From an uncultured Bacilli bacterium (lineage in GTDB: Bacteria > Bacillota_I > Bacilli_A > RF39 > UBA660), in NCBI GenBank assembly GCA_934096035.1, contig CAKOKX010000001.1, positions 372,001-436,000 of the forward strand: a stretch of 64,000 nt of DNA, read 5' to 3'. The notes under the pieces were generated by a model, which worked only from the letters and a program-made list of their open reading frames with translations, had not been told where the DNA came from and did not search any database. Positions within the stretch are counted from its first letter, which is position 1. Each line of letters starts with the position of its first letter. The position numbers and the translations under genes were made by a program. Of this stretch, positions 58,510-64,000 are shown in pieces.

Positions 58510-61500
58510 ATGCAAATAGAAAACTTAACAGATTTAATAAATAAAACAAATATAAGGGCATTTGTAACTACAACTGATTTTATAAAAGGAAAACAATATG
58601 ATAAAAATAAGATAACTTTAAAAAGTGAAAAAGAAAAAGATGGCGATTATAGTAGTTTAAAAGTATTTAGTTTTGAAGTTGATTCAGAAACTAAACCTAC
58701 ATATTATGATGTAACAATTGTTTTAGAAAATAATAAAGAAATTATAAGAACTACTTGTGATTGTAAAGCATATAGAAATTTTCAAAGTTGTAAACATATC
58801 GGAGCTGTCTTTGTAAATTATTACGAGCAAATCTTTAAAGGCGCTATTGTAAATGTTCATAAAATAACAGATGAAATTTTAAATAAGTTTATGCCCAAAG
58901 AAGAAACATTAATAAAAAAAGAACTACAAATAGAACTTTATATTAATATAACTGAAAGAGAAAGTTATTATTACTATGCTAGAAATTTTACGGAATATAA
59001 CCTAAAAATACTAATTGGTGAAGATAAATTATATACGCTTGGAAATCATGCCAGTGCTTTTAAAGCAGCATATGAATCAGGGGATGGAGAAGTTTATTTT
59101 GGTAAAAGTTTTACCTTTATACCTGAAAAATATTATTTATCAAATGAATCAAAAACGATAATTGAATCATACTTAGATATATGTGAAGGTTATTTTAATA
59201 AAAGTATTTCATCAAGTACATTAAAAAAGTTTTTAAATAAAATCAAAGATACTAAATTTGTTGTTAATAATTATCAAATCGAGGGTATAAAAGAAGGATT
59301 CCCAGTTGATGCAAATTTAATTAAAAGTAATGATTCATATGAACTAGATTTTGATATAGATAATGTTGAATGCTTAATAGAAAATGATTATGAATATATC
59401 CTTTATAAAGGAAAGCTATATCATTTAAATAATAAAGAACAAAGTTTATTAGATGATTTAATAGAAAATAATTTAAATAAATTATTGATTTCTAAAGATA
59501 AAGTAGATACCTTTACTAAAGGTTTACTAGGTATAGTAAGAAAAAATTTAAAAATAGATTCGTCTGTAAATGATATTGTATTACCTAGTGAAATAAATAC
59601 AAAATTATATTTTGATTTAAGAAGTTCTTATATATTGTTAGATATTATATTTAAATATGATGAAAAAGAAATAAATTATCTTGATAAATCTAATGAAGTT
59701 TTAAGAGATATATCATATGAAACAAAAGTAATAAATGATTTATTAAAATATGGTTTTGTAATAGAAAAAGATAAAATAATTTTAAAAGGTTTAGAAGAGG
59801 AAGTATTATTTCTAGAACAAGGTCTAGAAGAGTTAGCTACAAGATATGAAATATTTACAACAGAAAAGTTTAAAAATATAAATATTAAAAAGAAAACATC
59901 TATATCATCAATGTTTAGAATAGGACAAGATAATATCTTAAGTTATAACTTTAATATTGGAGATATAAATAGTGCTGAACTAGTAAATATTTTTGCTAGT
60001 ATGAAAGATAGAAAAAAATATTATAGATTAAAAAGTGGTGATATATTAAATCTTGAAGATGAATCATTAAAAGAGTTAAGTGAGTTAAAAGATGATTTAG
60101 AATTAAGAGATGCCGATATAATCGCGGGTCATGGAACAATATTAAAATATCGAGCAATATATTTAGATAGTTTAAAAAATACTAAATATAATATTATAAA
60201 TACTGATAATTTGTTTGATGATTTTATAAATAAATTTAATAAATATAAAGATGTTGAATTAACATTACCAGAAGACGAATTAAATGTTCTTCGTGATTAT
60301 CAAGTAACTGGTGTAAAATGGCTTTATACTCTAGCTAAGACAGGATTCGGAGGAATACTTGCAGATGAAATGGGCTTAGGAAAAACAATTCAAGTTATTT
60401 ATTATATTAAAGAGATGTTAGAAGATGATGAAAACAGTAAATTTTTAATCGTGGTGCCAACATCTTTAGCATATAATTGGGATCATGAATTTGCGATGTT
60501 TGGAAGTAATATAAAAAGAAAAATATGTCTTGGATCAAAAGATAAAAGAATAAATATTTTGAAAAATTTATCAGATACGGATGTAATTATTACAACTTAT
60601 GGATTACTTAGAGAAGATGAAGAATTATATCAAAACTTATCATTTAACACAATGATTATTGATGAAGCACAAAATATAAAAAATAATATGGCGGGTATTA
60701 CAAAAGTAGTAAAAAAGATTCAGGCTGAAACTAAATTTGCTTTAACAGGAACTCCACTTGAAAACTCTATTTTAGAGTTATGGAGTATATTTGATTTTAT
60801 AATGCCAGGTTATTTAGCAAGTCTTACAAAATTTCAAAGTAAGTATAAGATAAAAGATTTTGATGAAGAAAGTGAAATTTTAATAAAGAATTTAAGTAAA
60901 CAAATTAATCCTTTTATTCTAAGAAGAAAAAAACAAGACGTTGTAAAAGAACTACCAGAAAAATTAGTAAATGATATATATATTGAATTAAAAGATGAAC
61001 AGAAGAAACTATATGTTGCAGAATTAAATCGAGTTAAAGAAGAAATGGAAAAAGTCATTGAAAATGAAGGCATGAATAAAGCAAGATTTTTAATTCTTCA
61101 ATTACTTACAAAGTTAAGACAAATCTGTATAGATCCTAAAATTATTTATGAAAATTATACTGATGGCTCAAATAAATTAGATCAATTAGAAATACTAGTA
61201 AATGAATATACTAAAAATAATCATAAAATATTAATTTTTTCATCATTTAAAACTGCCTTAAATATTGTAAAAGAAAAGTTAAATAATAATAAAATAAAAA
61301 CATATATGATAGATGGAAGTGTGCCTGCCAAGGATAGAATTGAAATGGTTGATAATTTCAATAATAATGATGATGTAAAAGTATTTTTAATAATGTTAAA
61401 ATCCGGAGGAACTGGTTTAAACCTAGCAACTGCAGATGTTGTTATTCACTTAGATTTATGGTGGAATCCTCAAGCTGAAAATCAAGCAACAGATAGAGCA

Positions 61501-61704
61501 CATAGAATAGGGCAAAAAAATATGGTTGAAGTAGTACACTTAATAACTAAAGGAACTATTGAAGAAAAGATATTAGAACTTCAAAATAAAAAAAGAGTAT
61601 TAAGTGATAAATTAATAGATGGTGATATCAGAGATAAAAATATTATATCTGAATTAACAGAAGATGATATTAAAAATTTATTATCATATGAAAATAAAGA
61701 TTAA
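58510..61704 (+). CDS. SWIM-domain SNF2-family DNA translocase/helicase
   Basis: The 1064-residue cytoplasmic protein has an N-terminal SWIM zinc finger (CDCKAYRNFQSCKHIG, about 80-97) and a long middle region typical of bacterial SNF2 proteins. Lobe 1 follows with ADEMGLGKTIQV (Walker A about 618), IIDEAQNIKN (about 716) and ALTGTPLENSI. Lobe 2 has ILIFSSFKTALNIV, MLKSGGTGLNLA and DRAHRIGQ (about 994). Such proteins remodel protein-DNA or transcription complexes, like RapA. They are widespread in Bacillota genomes and not by themselves defence genes. Monocistronic. Confidence 0.93.
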   Translation: MQIENLTDLINKTNIRAFVTTTDFIKGKQYDKNKITLKSEKEKDGDYSSLKVFSFEVDSETKPTYYDVTIVLENNKEIIRTTCDCKAYRNFQSCKHIGAVFVNYYEQIFKGAIVNVHKITDEILNKFMPKEETLIKKELQIELYINITERESYYYYARNFTEYNLKILIGEDKLYTLGNHASAFKAAYESGDGEVYFGKSFTFIPEKYYLSNESKTIIESYLDICEGYFNKSISSSTLKKFLNKIKDTKFVVNNYQIEGIKEGFPVDANLIKSNDSYELDFDIDNVECLIENDYEYILYKGKLYHLNNKEQSLLDDLIENNLNKLLISKDKVDTFTKGLLGIVRKNLKIDSSVNDIVLPSEINTKLYFDLRSSYILLDIIFKYDEKEINYLDKSNEVLRDISYETKVINDLLKYGFVIEKDKIILKGLEEEVLFLEQGLEELATRYEIFTTEKFKNINIKKKTSISSMFRIGQDNILSYNFNIGDINSAELVNIFASMKDRKKYYRLKSGDILNLEDESLKELSELKDDLELRDADIIAGHGTILKYRAIYLDSLKNTKYNIINTDNLFDDFINKFNKYKDVELTLPEDELNVLRDYQVTGVKWLYTLAKTGFGGILADEMGLGKTIQVIYYIKEMLEDDENSKFLIVVPTSLAYNWDHEFAMFGSNIKRKICLGSKDKRINILKNLSDTDVIITTYGLLREDEELYQNLSFNTMIIDEAQNIKNNMAGITKVVKKIQAETKFALTGTPLENSILELWSIFDFIMPGYLASLTKFQSKYKIKDFDEESEILIKNLSKQINPFILRRKKQDVVKELPEKLVNDIYIELKDEQKKLYVAELNRVKEEMEKVIENEGMNKARFLILQLLTKLRQICIDPKIIYENYTDGSNKLDQLEILVNEYTKNNHKILIFSSFKTALNIVKEKLNNNKIKTYMIDGSVPAKDRIEMVDNFNNNDDVKVFLIMLKSGGTGLNLATADVVIHLDLWWNPQAENQATDRAHRIGQKNMVEVVHLITKGTIEEKILELQNKKRVLSDKLIDGDIRDKNIISELTEDDIKNLLSYENKD

Positions 61705-61749
61705 AAAAGAAATGCTAATTTAGCTCACGAACTAAATGCATTTCTTTTT
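61704..61749. terminator. long bidirectional terminator
   Basis: An 18-bp stem (61704-61715 plus 61718-61723 with 61732-61749) with a 2-nt bulge and an 8-nt loop lies between the convergent SNF2 and serine hydrolase genes. Both arms carry A/T-tracts. Confidence 0.8.
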
Positions 61750-63166
61750 CATTATTAAATATTTTTTCTAATAATTGATATTGAATAGCTAAATCTAAAG
61801 CAAGTGTTACTAAAACTTCTTTGGCTTTGGTATAATCACTACATACAATTTTTTTTGTACCATCAGGCATTGTAAAAGTTTTTACATTATGTTCATCTAT
61901 TTTTATATTAGAGACTTGATCTGGATGAACTTGATAAATTCTATTGTGAAGTCTTGGAGAGCCAACGAATAAAGTAATTTTATTAATTGGGTCAATCACT
62001 AATTGGGTACCAGCAAAACCTGGAGACATAAATGATCTTCCTGACAAAGGAGGATAAACAGATAAAAATTCTGGATCAGGTTGTTTTAGATAAACTAAAG
62101 AACCATAAAATCTTGTATATTTATCTTGATCTTTAAAACCAGTTTCAGTATCACTCATAGAAAACAAACTTTCTTTAGATAAGATATCCCCATTAATTAA
62201 AGCCCTAGCAAACTTTATCATATCATTTTTAGTAGAAAAATATCCAGCATGTCCTGGTGCAATACCATCTAATTCACCAATAGCAATAGCTTTTGAATCG
62301 TGGGGAGTACCTTTTATATTATTGTAATTTGTTTTAATACTTCCATCTTTTAAAACAATCGAAGAAAAATTCTCATTAGCAACACGATATAGTTTTTCTT
62401 TTGGTACTCTTAAGAAAGTATCATTCATTTTAGCTTTTTTAAAAATCATTAAGTTAACAAATTGATCAAAAGTCATGTCAGTAACTTTTTCAACCACACA
62501 TCTTAAAATCATCGCACCCATATCAGTATAAGCATTACTTACTTGCTGATTCTTATCTGGATGAGCAGTATAAAGTATTTGAAGGGCTTCCTGCTTATTC
62601 TTTGCACTATCAACTCTATTATCAGTTACAATTTTAATTCTAAATTTCAATAAATCATAAATTGTTACATCCTCTAGATTTTTAAATTCTGGGACATATT
62701 TTCTTACAGGTTCAAAAACATCAATTAAATTGTTTTCTTCTAAAATTAAAATAGCAACTGCAGTAAAAGTTTTAGAAGTTGAAGCTAAATCAAATATCGT
62801 ATCCTGTTCAATTGGAAGTTTATGTGAAACTAAACGACCATCTATTAAATCAACTTCTTGTCTTAAACCACACAAAACAGTATCTCTAGTATTAAATGTT
62901 CCAAAATCAAGTAAAACGCCCGGAGTTATTTTGGTAGTATTAACAAAAATATTCATAATTTCCTTTAATCCACTTTGTAAAAATAATTTAAGTCTTAAAT
63001 TAGTTAAATTAGCATGAGGGTTTTCATATATTGTATCTAAGACTGGTTTTAATATTCTCTCATAATCTTTATATTTATATATATCTTGAAGGTAAGTAAT
63101 GCTTGTATTATTTTGATTTTTTAATAGTTCTGAAATAAACTTTTTATAAACAAAACACTCTTTCAT
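61715..63166 (-). CDS. beta-lactamase-related serine hydrolase (class C/PBP4* type)
   Basis: The roughly 483-residue protein has the nucleophile motif STSKTFTAV, the second-motif Tyr in SNAYTDMGA and HAGYFSTKND in the third-motif position. The domain (about 95-430) also includes GFAGTQLVIDP near the C-terminus. It resembles class C beta-lactamases and D-aminopeptidase/esterase relatives. No signal peptide is evident, so an intracellular esterase or peptidase role is more likely than antibiotic resistance. About 90 N-terminal residues form an extra helical domain. ATG follows AGGAGG; the upstream TTG is disfavoured. Confidence 0.85.
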   Translation of the reverse strand: MKECFVYKKFISELLKNQNNTSITYLQDIYKYKDYERILKPVLDTIYENPHANLTNLRLKLFLQSGLKEIMNIFVNTTKITPGVLLDFGTFNTRDTVLCGLRQEVDLIDGRLVSHKLPIEQDTIFDLASTSKTFTAVAILILEENNLIDVFEPVRKYVPEFKNLEDVTIYDLLKFRIKIVTDNRVDSAKNKQEALQILYTAHPDKNQQVSNAYTDMGAMILRCVVEKVTDMTFDQFVNLMIFKKAKMNDTFLRVPKEKLYRVANENFSSIVLKDGSIKTNYNNIKGTPHDSKAIAIGELDGIAPGHAGYFSTKNDMIKFARALINGDILSKESLFSMSDTETGFKDQDKYTRFYGSLVYLKQPDPEFLSVYPPLSGRSFMSPGFAGTQLVIDPINKITLFVGSPRLHNRIYQVHPDQVSNIKIDEHNVKTFTMPDGTKKIVCSDYTKAKEVLVTLALDLAIQYQLLEKIFNNEKEMHLVRELN

Positions 63167-63191
63167 AGACAATTCCTCCTAAATTAGGCTT

Positions 63192-63221
63192 ATTATATTA
63201 AATTTTATGATATTTTGTCAA
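63192..63221 (-). promoter_or_regulatory. sigma-A promoter of the serine hydrolase
   Basis: On the minus strand TTGACA (63216-63221) and TATAAT (63192-63197) are separated by 18 bp. Confidence 0.75.
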
Positions 63222-63275
63222 ATTATATAATGCATTATTTGGTAATATGTGATAAAATTAAAAAGGTGGAAATAT

Positions 63276-64000
63276 ATGAAAAAGATTGAAGAGACGAAGG
63301 AAACTGTAAAAAGTACAGAATTTGCTACTACGATTTATCGTATTAGACAAGAAAGGAAATTAACTCAAAAGGAAATTGGTGACATTATCGGTGTATCTGA
63401 TAGAACAATTTCAAAATGGGAGAATGGTACAACAGTACCAGACTTATGTCAGATTAGGAATATTTGCAAAAAATTAGAAATATCTCCGAGTTTATTAATT
63501 AAATCTGAAAAGAAGCTCCGCGATAATATAACAAATTTAAGAAGAAAAATGGGTAAGATTTTAAATTATATCTTACATAACATATTTTTAATAACTTTTA
63601 TATTAGTATTTATATTGTTATTATTGTATTTTATAAATAATTATAATTCGATAAAGATTTATGATTTAAAATATAATAGCGAAAACATATCATTTGAAAA
63701 TGGCTATCTCTTTAGAACTAAAGTTACTAATATCTTAATAATTAATGATATAAAAATTAATAAAATTAAATATAATCCGATTGACACAAAAGTTGAACTT
63801 TATACATTTGTAAACGGTGATAAGAAAATAATTTATACTTCAGAAAATCTTAACAATATTTATATTGAAGAAAATAAATCAGGTTCAGATCTTTTAAGTA
63901 AAGATGTAATTGAAAGTATAAAACAAAATTTATATTTATTAATAGAAACAAAAGATGAAAATAATAATGAATATAACTATGAATGTCAAATCACTTTTAA
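63276..64000 (+). CDS. XRE-family HTH regulator with membrane anchor, 3' partial
   Basis: The frame is open to the window end (241 codons). Residues about 14-70 form an XRE/Cro HTH (RIRQERKLTQKEIGDIIGVS, RTISKWENGTTVPDL). A basic linker, one membrane helix (about 104-124; IFLITFILVFILLLLYF) and an extracellular domain of at least 110 residues follow. This is the layout of membrane-tethered XRE regulators that sense an external signal. ATG follows AAAAGGTGG. Target genes are unknown; the divergent serine hydrolase gene shares the 110-bp intergenic region and may be controlled by it. Confidence 0.75.
   Translation, partial: MKKIEETKETVKSTEFATTIYRIRQERKLTQKEIGDIIGVSDRTISKWENGTTVPDLCQIRNICKKLEISPSLLIKSEKKLRDNITNLRRKMGKILNYILHNIFLITFILVFILLLLYFINNYNSIKIYDLKYNSENISFENGYLFRTKVTNILIINDIKINKIKYNPIDTKVELYTFVNGDKKIIYTSENLNNIYIEENKSGSDLLSKDVIESIKQNLYLLIETKDENNNEYNYECQITF

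Noticed and set aside
61715..63166. Antibiotic-resistance beta-lactamase
   Set aside because: No export signal and an extra N-terminal domain; the motifs fit the broad serine hydrolase group, not a resistance enzyme.
1..64000. CRISPR arrays, prophage or IS elements
   Set aside because: No regularly spaced direct repeats, transposase, integrase or phage structural genes were found on reading either strand.

Overview
The window is one strongly AT-rich chromosomal segment of a low-GC Gram-positive bacterium (Bacillota). The gene set fits an uncultured gut Bacilli relative of the RF39/Erysipelotrichia type: RNase J, RNase Y, TagO, an LTA-synthase-like enzyme, LCP protein, FtsK/SpoIIIE, YlxM, CotJ proteins and SipW-type secreted proteins. 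TGG is used for Trp and TGA ends several genes at ATGA/TTGA overlaps, so the standard bacterial code applies, not the Mycoplasma code. Taxonomy is inference. No integrase, IS element or CRISPR array is visible.

Layout. 1-1.4 kb: 3' end of a zinc-peptidase-like gene, a possible gene remnant and tRNA-Gly(GCC). 1.4-6.0 kb: envelope operon (LTA-synthase-like enzyme, small anchored protein, LCP ligase with a PASTA-like tail). 6.5-9.7 kb: secreted glucosaminidase ending in a dockerin, followed by a membrane-anchored cohesin protein. 9.7-11.3 kb: HIRAN and DUF3800 genes, with a convergent 112-nt small RNA that has its own promoter and terminator. 11.5-12.6 kb: tagO. 12.7-16.9 kb: ABC importer of the ferric/2-aminoethylphosphonate type, translationally coupled to a LicC/PntC-like cytidylyltransferase carrying an HTH. 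16.9-32.1 kb: glycopolymer locus (ornithine-cyclodeaminase-like, LicD, flippase, sulfotransferase, alkaline-phosphatase-superfamily protein, two GT2, polymerase, GT4-Alg14 fusion, Alg13, DHHW protein, MBOAT, GalE). 32.3-37.1 kb: RNase Y, then NAGPA-like, unknown and GT2-GtrA genes. 37.1-43.0 kb: RNase J (minus), ftsY-ylxM, a GCTD-repeat surface protein, dacA, and a PvuRts1I/AbaSI-like endonuclease interrupted by an in-frame TGA. 43.1-46.5 kb (minus): ftsK, a thioredoxin-fold protein, trmL. 46.7-47.7 kb: cotJA-cotJB fusion and cotJC. 47.8-53.5 kb: secreted or anchored surface proteins, including a Gly-rich protein, a TasA-like protein and two near-duplicate SipW-type proteins. 53.6-64 kb: ZIP transporter, epimerase, patatin, YebC-type factor, CPBP protease, SWIM-SNF2 helicase, serine hydrolase and a membrane-anchored XRE regulator cut by the window end.

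How the genes work together. The window is dominated by cell-envelope construction. TagO and the LCP/LTA enzymes supply and attach glycopolymers, and the 17-32 kb locus builds a repeat-unit polymer. The importer-cytidylyltransferase-LicD series, with no choline kinase or choline permease, suggests that a scavenged phosphonate (2-aminoethylphosphonate) is CMP-activated and put on that polymer. This is the most attractive candidate system. The second is the adjacent cohesin/dockerin pair, which could tether an autolysin to the membrane. The third is the DUF3800 gene with its convergent structured RNA.
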